Assembly (NCBI RefSeq): GCF_000426225.1
Contig: NZ_AUEY01000008.1
Coordinates: 32,536 to 96,535, forward strand
Source of the DNA: Desulforegula conservatrix Mb1Pa
Lineage (GTDB): Bacteria; Desulfobacterota; Desulfobacteria; Desulfobacterales; Desulforegulaceae
DNA length: 64,000 nucleotides
Direction of reading: 5' to 3'
The position numbers were made by a program, and so were the translations under genes. Below, piece by piece: positions 28,060 to 37,446 of the stretch (its first letter is position 1; every line of letters begins with the position of its first letter). The notes under the pieces are model-generated. The model was not told the origin of the DNA. It ran no database searches and worked only from the letters and a program-made list of their open reading frames with translations.

Positions 28060-28216
28060 TTGACAAGATACAAAAAGTCAGATTCCAGTCATTCCGGCGG
28101 GGCCTGTCCCGGTTAAAACCAGAAGCCGGAATCCGGACATATCTGAAAATACAAAGATGCCGGATCAAGTCCGGCATTACGCCGATGTCTTTTTCTGACT
28201 TTTTGCCAGACCATCA
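28060..28216 (+). repeat. Interspersed repeat family A, copy 4
   Basis: About 157 bp, forward orientation, from TTGACAAGATACAAAAAGTC to GACTTTTTGCCAGACCATCA, with clean internal palindromes (GCCGGATCAAGTCCGGC). It ends 30 bp before the mltF stop codon, so it lies between the convergent kinase and mltF genes. Confidence 0.85.
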
Positions 28217-28245
28217 TAATTAAACCACCTCAAGCAGGTTAGGGT

Positions 28246-29652
28246 CTAAACCTTTTCAGCAGGTGATGGCCCGTAAAAACACACAGGAGGAGGTTTTATT
28301 TCCCTGTATTTAAGTATTTCAAAATATGCCATGATTTTGTTTACATATTCCACGGCCCTATTTCCTCTTAAATTGAACCCCGAATTTTTTCTGGCAGCCC
28401 TTCCTTTTTTGCATGTTTTCATAACCTCTGCCACATCTTTCCATTTAAGGTTGTTCAGCCCCTTGGACGAAGCTGCGCTCTTTGCGGCTATGATATGATT
28501 TGGCCCGATGTTGTAAGCGGCCAGGGCAAAACTTAGCCTGTCATTTTCAGTTTCGCCCGGCAGAATGTCAAACAGGTCTTTGAGATAGCCAACCCCGGCC
28601 TTGATGTTTGATGACGGATTCATTAGATTTGTCGCTCCGAGATCAGCCGCTGTTGACGGTAATAGCTGCATCAGGCCGGCTGCTCCTGCACCACCCTCAG
28701 CCCTGTGGTTAAACGACGACTCCTGGTAAATCAGGGCTGCTATCAGCCTCCAGTCAAAACCCTTATCCTTTGCTTCGCTCTTGATTATGCTTTTATAGGC
28801 CGGAAGAAAGGCTTTTGTCTTATCAAGGAAGGCTATGCTGTCTATTGCGTCAAGACCGGCAATCTCAGACAGATATTTTTCGTTAAGTTCCTCGAAATCC
28901 CCGTTCTTTTCACATTCGGTTAAAAAAGAGTTGACGCTGTGGAGTAGTCTTCTTGATTTGGGATTAACTGCCCATGAAATACCCAGAGCCGGGCCGGTAC
29001 TGTCTCCAACGACTGTTTCAGGAAAATTTCTCTGAACATTTTTGGCAATGTGCTCGTTGGTCACAGTCTGGATAATCTGTTTGCTTGCTACCTGACGGAT
29101 CTGTCTTGAAGTATCTCCGAAGGATTTTTCAGCATAAAAGTGCAGGCCGTTGGAATGCCAGTCAGAATCGTCTCCTGGGTATAGAGTCCGGACAGCGACA
29201 TCTGGCATGGTTGAACCCTGTCCGTTATCACGGTGAGTTACTACAGTCGGACGCGTGTTCATATATGGCCTTGAATAGCTCAAGGCATCATATCTTTCCT
29301 GGAAAACAGGCGCTGATGGGGCAGCAATGTCGACCTCCCCTTTTTTCAGGGCATTCTCCATGCTGGACCATTGAGCATAGGTCACAATTTTCAGTTTTAC
29401 ACCAAGGGAATCCGCAAATGACTTTGAAAGTTCATATTCGTATCCCATTGGTTTTCCCTCATACATGAAGAGGGCCGGGGCATTATCGGGCAGACCCATT
29501 ACTATCTCACCCGACTGCTTAATTTCGTCTAAATCCCGGTGTTCAGGTCTGAATTCCTGAGTCCTGGCCGCAGAAGCATAAAGTACCGTACACAGCACGG
29601 CAATTTTTACGGCTTCGACGGCTTTTGTCGATCTAGGCTTAAAAAATGTCAA
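28246..29652 (-). CDS. mltF: Membrane-bound lytic transglycosylase F-like protein
   Basis: Cleaves peptidoglycan glycan strands. 468 residues: signal peptide (about 1-32, core VKIAVLCTVLYASA), an SBP_bac_3-like regulatory domain (about 40-275; GEIVMGLPDNAPALF) and a C-terminal SLT domain with the catalytic Glu in ALIYQESSFNH and the AAGLMQLLPSTA motif. I chose the TTG at 29652, which has AGGAG 6 nt upstream and yields a clean signal peptide; the open frame reaches a GTG at 29733 but its first 27 residues look unlike a signal sequence and lack a properly spaced ribosome site. Confidence 0.88.
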   Translation of the reverse strand: MTFFKPRSTKAVEAVKIAVLCTVLYASAARTQEFRPEHRDLDEIKQSGEIVMGLPDNAPALFMYEGKPMGYEYELSKSFADSLGVKLKIVTYAQWSSMENALKKGEVDIAAPSAPVFQERYDALSYSRPYMNTRPTVVTHRDNGQGSTMPDVAVRTLYPGDDSDWHSNGLHFYAEKSFGDTSRQIRQVASKQIIQTVTNEHIAKNVQRNFPETVVGDSTGPALGISWAVNPKSRRLLHSVNSFLTECEKNGDFEELNEKYLSEIAGLDAIDSIAFLDKTKAFLPAYKSIIKSEAKDKGFDWRLIAALIYQESSFNHRAEGGAGAAGLMQLLPSTAADLGATNLMNPSSNIKAGVGYLKDLFDILPGETENDRLSFALAAYNIGPNHIIAAKSAASSKGLNNLKWKDVAEVMKTCKKGRAARKNSGFNLRGNRAVEYVNKIMAYFEILKYREIKPPPVCFYGPSPAEKV

Positions 29653-29956
29653 AACGAACTCCTGGTTGAAGTTAATACCATCTCGTGTCCTCGCATTTCC
29701 GTAAGCCTTACGGTTTTTTAATGCTGTAGCCACTCCGGTATAAAAGTCTTTATTTTCAAGTAGTTAATAAAGACCGCCTCCTTTTCCCCATGAGAAAATC
29801 AGCACACTATATTATGAATCCGGATTTGTCAAACATGTTTTGCTGTGATTCGTAATGAAATATCTGGCTGTAATCATTGTTTTTTATTAAAAAACATTAA
29901 GGAGTGTGAGCTGTGGTTGTTTGTTGATAGGTGTTTTCGGAATTATGGATTTTGGA
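29653..29956. other. Gene-free interval between mltF and the CULT gene
   Basis: About 300 bases, AT-rich, with the mltF promoter presumably within 29653-29830. I see no RNA gene, no repeat copy and no hairpin terminator for the kinase-CULT operon that ends at 29957. Confidence 0.4.
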
Positions 29957-30376
29957 TCACGGGCAAATAATCTGATCTAAAATCAGCCCGAAAAAAAAGT
30001 GGTCTTTGGACTCGAAAAGCCATCCATTATGGTTAAGACACAGTTTGCAAACCGATACCATCCATGTATGTCCCTTAAACCATGAAAATTCGTCCGAAGG
30101 CCTGCTTGCCGCACTGCATCCGGGTGCCTTGCTGAAACAGGCAATTTCGAAAACCATGCCGTATGGATTTACAAAAGCATGGGTATGATTTCCGTTTACA
30201 GATATTTTAAAATTTATCGAGGTTAATGGAGATCCGCAATTTCTGCAAAGTATGAAATTTTCGTCTTCATGCTTTGCATATGCCTCATCAAAGGATGAAA
30301 CTGTTTCAGACGGCAGATCATCAGGGTCGCTTTTGAGGCAGAATATATTGGCTTTATGGTTTAGTTCTGCCTTCAT
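29957..30376 (-). CDS. Single-domain CULT protein (cereblon thalidomide-binding-domain homologue)
   Basis: 139 residues, almost entirely one CULT domain, the zinc-bearing fold of the ligand-binding domain of human cereblon. The zinc cysteines are Cys44, Cys47, Cys110 and Cys113 (CRNC, CKLC). The tri-tryptophan cage is complete: Trp99, Trp105 and Trp119, with Phe121 after the last. The spacings W-6-W-5-C-3-C-6-W are the same as in cereblon. Such stand-alone bacterial proteins are known to bind uracil- and glutarimide-like rings, but their role is unknown. Its ATG lies within the 3' end of the hybrid kinase gene (23 bp overlap), with AAGG 6 nt ahead, so it is translationally coupled to that kinase. 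Confidence 0.92.
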   Translation of the reverse strand: MKAELNHKANIFCLKSDPDDLPSETVSSFDEAYAKHEDENFILCRNCGSPLTSINFKISVNGNHTHAFVNPYGMVFEIACFSKAPGCSAASRPSDEFSWFKGHTWMVSVCKLCLNHNGWLFESKDHFFFGLILDQIICP

Positions 30377-32831
30377 CCTTTGCCTTGAGAATTCTTCTAA
30401 TGCTTGATGACAGGATGTCTATGGTCAGCGGTTTCATGAGGAAGTCTTTAATGCCAATGATTCTGGCTTTTTCAGGAGATATCAGTTCGCTGAACCCGGT
30501 TGTGAGTATGATAGGTATGTCTTCTCTGATGGTCAAGATTTTTTTTGATAGGTTTTCCCCTGTAAGTTTGGGCATAGTCATGTCTGTAAGCACAAGGTCA
30601 AATTCATATGGTTCCTGTTCGAATATTCTTAAAGCCTCTTCAGGAAACTCGGTGCTTACGACATCATAGCCGAGCTTTTTCAATATTTCATCATTGGCCT
30701 GTAGAATCATGGGTTCGTCATCTACAAGAAGGATTCTTTCCTTTCCTGTTTCAGGCACAATGTCTTTATGATCCTTTTTGATTTCTGTAGCTTCATTTTG
30801 AATAAGAGGAAGGAATACCAAAAAAGATGTTCCCTTTCCAAAGTTGCTTTCAACCTGAATAAAACCGTCGAGACTCGTAACAATACCATGAACAACAGAC
30901 AGCCCGAGTCCTGTTCCCTGGCTTTTCTCCTTGGTTGTGAAATAAGGATCGAAAATTTTATCTATGATATCATTATTTATTCCATAGCCTGAGTCAGAAA
31001 TTTCTATTCTTATCCATTTGTTGTTTTTGGGTCTTTTGATGTCATATGGGCATGATACAAGAATTTGTTCCTGTACAGATATTTTAAGAATCCCGCCTGT
31101 CTCCATCATGGCATGGTGGGCATTTGTGCAGAGATTCATTACTATCTGGTGAATATGGGTCGGATCAGCCATCACTGTCAGATTTTTGTTTGAAAGCTCC
31201 TGTTTGATTTCAATGGTTTTTGGCAGTGATGCTTCAAGAAGTTTTATGGTTTCTTTGATAATATTGGTGATTCTTAGAGGCCCAAGCTCCTGTTCGCTTT
31301 GCCTGCTAAAGGCAAGTATCTGCATTATCAGATCCCTGGCTCTCTGGCTTGCCTTCAGAATATTTATTGTCTTGGCCTGAAGCGGGTCTTCTTCCGGGAT
31401 AAGCATCCTCAGCAGTTCTGTATTTCCGATTATGGCACTTAGTATGTTGTTGAAGTCATGGGCTATACCCCCTGCAAGGGTTCCGATGGCTTCCATTTTC
31501 TGGGCTTTTCTGAGCTGATGCTCAAGATTCTTTCTTTCTGTGAGATCTGTAATTATGCCTTCGAGCGCAACTGGCTCGTTATCATCGTTGTAAATAATGA
31601 AATTTCGATGGTAAAGCCATTTTTCATGCCCTGATTTGTTTATTATCGGGTATTCAAGGACAGGAGACGGATTACCTGAAAGAACATTCTGCCATTCTAT
31701 ATAAAAATTCTTCAGCCAGGATTTTTTTATGCATTTTTCAAGAAGTCTGAAAAAATCTTCGTTGATTTCCCTGGCTGTATAGCCGGTTACTTCTGTTATG
31801 GCCGGGCTTATGAATTCACATTTGCCGGACGGAAGGGATATTCTGAAAATAATATCCTGGGCATGGGTGGCAAGTCTTCTGAAACGTTCCTCGCTCTCTT
31901 TAAGGGCCGCGCTTGATAGCTTTTCCTGGGTAATATCCCTTGCAATTCCCTGAGTGCCAATGAATCTGCTTTGGTTGTTCTCAAATCTGTAAAGACCTTC
32001 TGCCTCGATGAGGAATACAGGCAGGTCAGATTTTGATGAATTTACAAGAAAATCATGGCCGAACGGGATTATTCTGGCTTCCATGTTATGGGTGCGCCTG
32101 TCACCGGTTCTTCTTTCATCGATTCTGACATTCCCTTTCAGCATGTCGTCACTGTGAATAATATCAATGAGATATTGGCCCAGAAGTGCATCAGGATTAT
32201 ATCCGTATTTTTTTACTGCGCTGCTTATAAATGTAATTCTTCCTTCAGGATCGAGCCTGTATATAATATCAGGAACAGTATCCAGAATCGAATCAAGCAT
32301 CTGCTCTGATTCCTTGAGCTTGCTCTGGGTTTTTTTTCTTATTTCTATTTCATTTCTGAGGTTTATATTTACCTTCTCTAACTCTTCAGTCCTTTTTTTG
32401 ACTTCTTCTTCAAGATGTTCCCTGTATTTTCTGTTTTCCTTGATGAGGTTGGCCCTGTCTATGGCGTTTTTTATGGCGTGATCCAGAACCATCATGTCCG
32501 GGATCGGTTTCATGAGATAGTCCCATGCTCCAAGATGAAGGGCCTCTATTGCGTCCGATACAAGTCCTGCTCCAGATATGACTATTATTGGTGTGTCCGG
32601 TGAATTATCAGTAATCACCTTAAGCATTTCGAGGCCACTTTTTTCAGGCATCCTTAGATCCACAAGAATTACGGAAGGATTTTCCTGATTAAATACATCT
32701 ATGCCTGTTCTTCCGTTGTCAGCCTCGCAGACTGAATAGCCTCTGTCTTCAAGAAAGGATGTTATCCCAATTCGCAGGGCTTCCTCATCGTCCACAACCA
32801 GAATTTTTGATGCTATAGTTGGATTTTCCAT
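30354..32831 (-). CDS. Soluble REC-PAS-PAS-HisKA-HATPase-REC hybrid kinase
   Basis: 825 residues from the ATG at 32831: receiver 1 (Asp58 in VILVDLRMP), coiled coil (about 125-180), PAS 1 (about 180-315), PAS 2 (about 320-445), HisKA with H-box [14 protein letters not shown], HATPase ([21 protein letters not shown]) and receiver 2 ([10 protein letters not shown]). No membrane segment. The frame is open to an ATG at 32936, but that extension (35 codons) runs into repeat copy 5, so it is unlikely. The 32831 start has no clear ribosome site. The last 23 bp overlap the CULT gene. Confidence 0.88.
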   Translation of the reverse strand: MENPTIASKILVVDDEEALRIGITSFLEDRGYSVCEADNGRTGIDVFNQENPSVILVDLRMPEKSGLEMLKVITDNSPDTPIIVISGAGLVSDAIEALHLGAWDYLMKPIPDMMVLDHAIKNAIDRANLIKENRKYREHLEEEVKKRTEELEKVNINLRNEIEIRKKTQSKLKESEQMLDSILDTVPDIIYRLDPEGRITFISSAVKKYGYNPDALLGQYLIDIIHSDDMLKGNVRIDERRTGDRRTHNMEARIIPFGHDFLVNSSKSDLPVFLIEAEGLYRFENNQSRFIGTQGIARDITQEKLSSAALKESEERFRRLATHAQDIIFRISLPSGKCEFISPAITEVTGYTAREINEDFFRLLEKCIKKSWLKNFYIEWQNVLSGNPSPVLEYPIINKSGHEKWLYHRNFIIYNDDNEPVALEGIITDLTERKNLEHQLRKAQKMEAIGTLAGGIAHDFNNILSAIIGNTELLRMLIPEEDPLQAKTINILKASQRARDLIMQILAFSRQSEQELGPLRITNIIKETIKLLEASLPKTIEIKQELSNKNLTVMADPTHIHQIVMNLCTNAHHAMMETGGILKISVQEQILVSCPYDIKRPKNNKWIRIEISDSGYGINNDIIDKIFDPYFTTKEKSQGTGLGLSVVHGIVTSLDGFIQVESNFGKGTSFLVFLPLIQNEATEIKKDHKDIVPETGKERILLVDDEPMILQANDEILKKLGYDVVSTEFPEEALRIFEQEPYEFDLVLTDMTMPKLTGENLSKKILTIREDIPIILTTGFSELISPEKARIIGIKDFLMKPLTIDILSSSIRRILKAKDEGRTKP

Positions 32832-32913
32832 AAAAAAGAGGACAAAATTAATCAAAAAAGGATTTTGTGTCGGATTAGAAAAAATGGCAAAAAGCTTGTG
32901 CAGATTAAGAAAA

Positions 32914-33049
32914 TTGATGGACTCGCAAAAAGTCAAAAAAGGACATTGACGTCATGCAGGACTTGATCCGGCATCCAGTAATTTCAGTTACTTCTGGATT
33001 CCGGCCTGCGCCGGAATGACGGTAATAGGACTTTTTGCGGCCTTGTCAA
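32914..33049 (-). repeat. Interspersed repeat family A, copy 5 (reverse)
   Basis: About 136 bp, reverse, from TTGATGGACTCGCAAAAAGTC to GACTTTTTGCGGCCTTGTCAA with internal GACTTGATCCGGC and ATTCCGGCCTGCGCCGGAAT. It sits in the divergent region between the hybrid kinase and the radical SAM gene. The rest, 33050-33270, holds no gene and only the ribosome site GGAGGT before 33271. Confidence 0.88.
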
Positions 33050-33270
33050 AATTAAAGCATCGCATAAAATGTTTACCAGTTTTATTTAAAATACCATCAG
33101 TTCAATGCATTTTCAAGGTGAAATGTCTGGTATGAACCGCTGGGAGTCAAGAATAGCGCTTTATTGGCAGTTTTGTTGTCCAATTGAAGAAAGTTTGCTA
33201 CTGAATTCATTTTGTTGGAATTTTTTTATCAAGGCTATATAGCTTCTTCCGCCATAAATATGGAGGTCAT

Positions 33271-36200
33271 ATGTCATTCATCCCCGAAAACTGGGCAAAA
33301 TTTGAAAATTCAGGGTTTAGTATTTATCTGCACAGGCATAGGGCTTCCTGGTTTGTTCCCAATAATTCCGGAAGTTTTGTTATTGAAAGATTCTCTTCTG
33401 AAAAAAAAGACGGGCTTTGCGCCGAAGAATGTCGGCTTATTAAAAGACTTCCTGACAGTTCTTACGAAAAATATGAAGGCAGGGAACATTATCTGAAAAC
33501 CGATGAAATCAGAGAATTGTGGCTTCATATTACGGACAACTGCAACCTTGAATGCAGCCACTGCCTTTTTTCTTCTTCTCCTGAATCAAGGGCATCCATT
33601 TCATTTTCTGCAATAAAAGATTTTATTAATGAAGCCTTTTCGCTTGGATGCAGAATGTTTGTACTTACGGGAGGAGAGCCTTTTGTTCATCCTGATATTC
33701 TGAATATAATAAGATTTGTGACAGATCTTCAGGATTGCCATGTGGCGGTTTTGACCAATGGCATTCTTAAAGAAAAAATGCTGCTGGCAAAGAAGATTTC
33801 TCCTGAAAGGGTTCATTTCCAGATCAGTCTGGATGGACTGAAGGATTCCCATGATAATATAAGGGGCGATGGCTCCTTTGACAGAACCATGTCAACCATT
33901 GGAGAGCTTAGAAAAGAAGGTTTCGCATATACCCTTTCGATGTGTGTGACTGAATCAAATTATAAGGAAATGCCCGTAATGGTTCAGCTGGCTTCAGACT
34001 GCGGAGCCGAAAATCTTCATTTCATGTGGTATTTTGTGAAGGGCAGGGGAGATAATTTCGGATTTGCAGATCCTTCTGAAATTTATCCTTTACTCCAGGA
34101 ATCAGCTGAAAAAGCAGGGGAGTTGTCCGTAAATATAGATAATATTTCTGAATTAAAAAACCGTATTTTCTCTCCACAAGGAACAATACACGATGGAAGC
34201 GGGGCAGCTTGGAACACTCTTGCCATCGGCCCTGATCTCATGCTTTATCCGTCTGCGGCTTCCATAGGGAATAAGGAGCTTGGCGTAAGCATGGAACACG
34301 GCCTTGAGTCTGCATGGAAAAATGCTCCAATCATGAAAGAGATCAGGGTTGCGACTATGGCTTCCCTTGATGATCCTTTCAGATTCATTCTTGGAGGAGG
34401 GGATTTTGATCACAGCTATACTTCATCGGGCAGGTATACAGGCGCAGATCCATACTATCAGATGCACATGATGCTTGCTGTCTGGCTGATTGCAAGAACA
34501 GCTGAAAAATACTCAAATATGAACATTCCTGGTCTTGCCCTTAAAATGGGAGATATTCTCGAAACCTGCGGAGAACATGGAAGCGTAACTCTTTGTCATT
34601 CAAACTGCCTTCTGGATGTCGCTTCTACTGATGTAAGGTCGTCTGTTGCATCTTTTTATGCAAAAGCCGCCTCAGCCGATTCCGAGGATATTCTGAATCC
34701 TGTATGCTATTCAGATGAATATATTGAACATATCCCAAAAAAATACAGATTCAGGGGCTACGGCTGCGGAAGCCCGGTTACTGACGCTGATATTAAAGAA
34801 GGTGAAAATGTCGTCGATCTTGGTTCAGGACGGGGTATCGAGTGCTTTATTGCCGCAAAGCTTTCAGGTGAAAATGGCAGGGTAACCGGAATAGACATGC
34901 TTGATCCCATGCTTGAAATTGCAAGACAGGGAGCAGTTGAAGTAGTCGGGAAACTTGGATTTGACAACCTTGATTTCAGAAAAGGATTTCTTGAAAGCCT
35001 GCCTGTCCCAGAAAAAAGCACTGATGTTGTTATATCAAACTGCGTGCTGAATCTCTCCCCTGACAAACGCAGAACTTTTTCAGAGATTTTCCGGATTTTA
35101 AAATCAGGCGGCAGGCTTGTCGTGTCTGATGTCGTCTGTGATGAAGAACCTGATCCATCAGTAAGAAATGATGAAAAGCTGCGCGGGGAATGCATAGCAG
35201 GAGCCATGACCCAGAAGGATCTTGTGGGCATTTTGCATGAATCAGGATTTGAGTCTGTCAGGCTTATCAGGAGGTTTCCATACAGAAATGTGTCTGGTCA
35301 TGATTTTTTTTCCCTTACTTTTTCTGCAATAAAACCGTCAAAAGGACCAAAAGAATCAGGCGTGGCTGTTATTTACCGGGGGCCTTTTGTCTCGGTTATT
35401 ACTTCTGCGGGTACGGTTCTTCATGCTGGCATAAAAACTTTTATGGATTCAACAGAAGCAAAAGGTCTCGGAGAAGATGTTTTTGTGCTTGATGATCATG
35501 GATCTGTCAGCAATTTTTTTTGGGGGGAATCATCCTGCTGCTGTTCGACTTCTTCCGAAAGCGAGGTTTCATGCTGCTCAGGTTCAGTTTCTTCAATTTC
35601 ATGCTGTGATGCTGAACAGCCAAGGCATATGGCCGGATGCATGGTCTGCGGAGAGGTGTTGTATTATTCTGTGGGATTTATGAAGGAATCGGCATGTAGC
35701 TATTGCGGGAAGAAAGAGCATTCAAGCGTGACATGTAGAAACGGGCATTTTGTTTGTGACTCATGCCATGCCGCTGACGGCCTTGATTTTATCAGGCGCT
35801 ATCTGACTTCCACAGATGAAAAAGACTTGGTCTTGATGTTTGATACAATTAAAAGTCATAAAAGCATTCCCATGCACGGGCCAGAACATCATGCGCTCGT
35901 GGCAGGAATCATTGTCGCGGCATATCTGAATACAGTTGCCAGAAAAGATGAATCAATGATCCTTGAGGCTGTGGAACGGGCTTCAAAAATTGCGGGCGGA
36001 AGCTGCGGGTATTCCGGGGTATGCGGCGCAGCATCTGGTGCTGGAACCGGATTTGCCATTATTCTTGGAAGCTCTCCTGTAAATCCTTCGGGAAGAAAGG
36101 CCGTACAAAGCATTGTTCATGAAATTCTTGGGGAAATCGCTTCTTTTGAGGCTGCTCGGTGCTGCCAGAGGGACGGATGGATTGCCCTTAAAAAATCTGC

Positions 36201-36315
36201 GGAAATATCCCAAAAATTTCTGAATGTAACGCTTTTGGCTGATCACGTGATTAGCTGTAAACAATGCGGCGATAATCAGGAATGTATTAGCGATAAATGT
36301 CCTCTCTTTAACTGA
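33271..36315 (+). CDS. Radical SAM / ArsM-like methyltransferase / DUF5714 fusion
   Basis: 1014 residues in three parts. Residues about 80-300: radical SAM with the cluster cysteines Cys91, Cys95, Cys98 (CNLECSHC), GGEPFVHPD and a SPASM-like tail. Residues about 470-690: Rossmann methyltransferase with DLGSGRGIECFIAAK, and GYGCGSPV plus SNCVLNLSPDK, patterns seen in arsenite methyltransferases (ArsM). A Cys-rich linker follows (about 755-780, clusters CCC, CC, CC). Residues about 785-1014: DUF5714, with CMVCGEVLYY, MHGPEHHALV and a C-terminal ISDKCPLF. All three parts appear intact. No arsenic genes are nearby. GGAGGT lies 3 nt before the ATG. Confidence 0.88.
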   Translation: MSFIPENWAKFENSGFSIYLHRHRASWFVPNNSGSFVIERFSSEKKDGLCAEECRLIKRLPDSSYEKYEGREHYLKTDEIRELWLHITDNCNLECSHCLFSSSPESRASISFSAIKDFINEAFSLGCRMFVLTGGEPFVHPDILNIIRFVTDLQDCHVAVLTNGILKEKMLLAKKISPERVHFQISLDGLKDSHDNIRGDGSFDRTMSTIGELRKEGFAYTLSMCVTESNYKEMPVMVQLASDCGAENLHFMWYFVKGRGDNFGFADPSEIYPLLQESAEKAGELSVNIDNISELKNRIFSPQGTIHDGSGAAWNTLAIGPDLMLYPSAASIGNKELGVSMEHGLESAWKNAPIMKEIRVATMASLDDPFRFILGGGDFDHSYTSSGRYTGADPYYQMHMMLAVWLIARTAEKYSNMNIPGLALKMGDILETCGEHGSVTLCHSNCLLDVASTDVRSSVASFYAKAASADSEDILNPVCYSDEYIEHIPKKYRFRGYGCGSPVTDADIKEGENVVDLGSGRGIECFIAAKLSGENGRVTGIDMLDPMLEIARQGAVEVVGKLGFDNLDFRKGFLESLPVPEKSTDVVISNCVLNLSPDKRRTFSEIFRILKSGGRLVVSDVVCDEEPDPSVRNDEKLRGECIAGAMTQKDLVGILHESGFESVRLIRRFPYRNVSGHDFFSLTFSAIKPSKGPKESGVAVIYRGPFVSVITSAGTVLHAGIKTFMDSTEAKGLGEDVFVLDDHGSVSNFFWGESSCCCSTSSESEVSCCSGSVSSISCCDAEQPRHMAGCMVCGEVLYYSVGFMKESACSYCGKKEHSSVTCRNGHFVCDSCHAADGLDFIRRYLTSTDEKDLVLMFDTIKSHKSIPMHGPEHHALVAGIIVAAYLNTVARKDESMILEAVERASKIAGGSCGYSGVCGAASGAGTGFAIILGSSPVNPSGRKAVQSIVHEILGEIASFEAARCCQRDGWIALKKSAEISQKFLNVTLLADHVISCKQCGDNQECISDKCPLFN

Positions 36316-36398
36316 GAGTTGTTTTTATGATTTCTGTCTGCTATTGTCCTTGAATCTAACAGTATGAAATCACAATTAAAAAATCAGATGGGGGATAC

Positions 36399-37382
36399 AT
36401 GCGTAAAAGTGTATTATTGACGTTTGCTCTGGCAGGTTTTCTTTTTTTTGCTTCCTGTTCTGGCAGTGATTCGGGCGGATCTTCAGGTGGCTCCAGCAAG
36501 GTTAAGCTTACAGTGAATAATGTCAGCGATGTTACTCAAAGTGCTTTCCAGACCACAAACGCCATGATTACTGGAAGCGGGGCAGTATCTGAAGAGATCG
36601 GCAGATCAGGAGAAGAAAAAAACGAGCTTGTCGGCAGAAACATTATTGCGGGTTTTGGCTTTTATATCCTCGATTTTCTGAATGAATCAGGCGCTCTTAT
36701 GTCTGATAATGAAGAAGCATATCCTGATGGACGCTCAAGAACCCAGCTCGATGATCTATATGGGACAAAACAAGGATTATATGGAGGTTCAGCTACATAT
36801 TCTCTTTCCAAACAGGGTACTTCTTTCAAGCTTTCCATTGTTTTTGATGACTACACTTCATACCCTGAGACATATCTCGACGGCACGCTCATTCTTACCG
36901 GAACCTTTGATTCTGCCTCTGATGCTCCCACAGGTAAAATGAACATATCCTTTAACGGATTCAGAATCAAACACGCCAATAATTACGATTATACACTTGC
37001 TGGCACAATGGCTATGGAAGGAGATACCTCTGGAGCCGTATTTACTGCCAATGCTTCTGTGAAGGATCAGCTCAAGGGAACAACTTCAAGGGTTGAAAAC
37101 TATGTCCTCAATATGATGCTTCAATCATCTTATATGGTATACACAGTGGCAGGCACCTTTGGGCACAGCATTTACGGAAACGTAACCTTGAATACCGAAG
37201 AATCCTTCAGACAGCAGCTTTTTGCAGAACACCCGACGGATGGAATTCTTTACGTCGAAGGAGGAGAAGGAACCTCGTCCCGCCTTACAATCATAGACAG
37301 CTCATCATATAAAATTGAAGCTGATCTGAATGGCGATGGGACATTTGAGTGGAATTCAGGAACTCTTCACTGGACGAACTGA
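36399..37382 (+). CDS. Secreted lipoprotein of unknown function
   Basis: 327 residues with a type II signal peptide: basic MRKS, hydrophobic VLLTFALAGFLFF, and lipobox FASC with acceptor Cys20, followed by a Ser/Gly-rich linker (residues 21-32). The mature domain is rich in beta-strand patterns (for example KMNISFNGFRI, YTLAGTMAM). It has no motif that I recognise. It follows the radical SAM fusion by 83 bp and may be on the same transcript; whether it is a substrate or partner is unknown. Confidence 0.8.
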   Translation: MRKSVLLTFALAGFLFFASCSGSDSGGSSGGSSKVKLTVNNVSDVTQSAFQTTNAMITGSGAVSEEIGRSGEEKNELVGRNIIAGFGFYILDFLNESGALMSDNEEAYPDGRSRTQLDDLYGTKQGLYGGSATYSLSKQGTSFKLSIVFDDYTSYPETYLDGTLILTGTFDSASDAPTGKMNISFNGFRIKHANNYDYTLAGTMAMEGDTSGAVFTANASVKDQLKGTTSRVENYVLNMMLQSSYMVYTVAGTFGHSIYGNVTLNTEESFRQQLFAEHPTDGILYVEGGEGTSSRLTIIDSSSYKIEADLNGDGTFEWNSGTLHWTN

Positions 37383-37401
37383 TTTTTGATGCCTTAAAAG
37401 T

Positions 37402-37428
37402 GTGGGGGCTTCATTTGATTGCCCCCAC
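37402..37428. terminator. Bidirectional hairpin between lipoprotein gene and pepF
   Basis: GTGGGGGC / GCCCCCAC, an 8 bp perfect stem with an 11 nt loop (37402-37409 with 37421-37428), in the gap between two convergent genes. U-tract is weak on both sides. Confidence 0.5.
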
Positions 37429-37446
37429 ATATTCAAATTAGCAGTA

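Noticed and set aside
32832..32936. N-terminal extension of the hybrid kinase from ATG 32936
   Set aside because: The 35 codons run into repeat copy 5 and have no similarity to receiver domains; the receiver begins right after ATG 32831.
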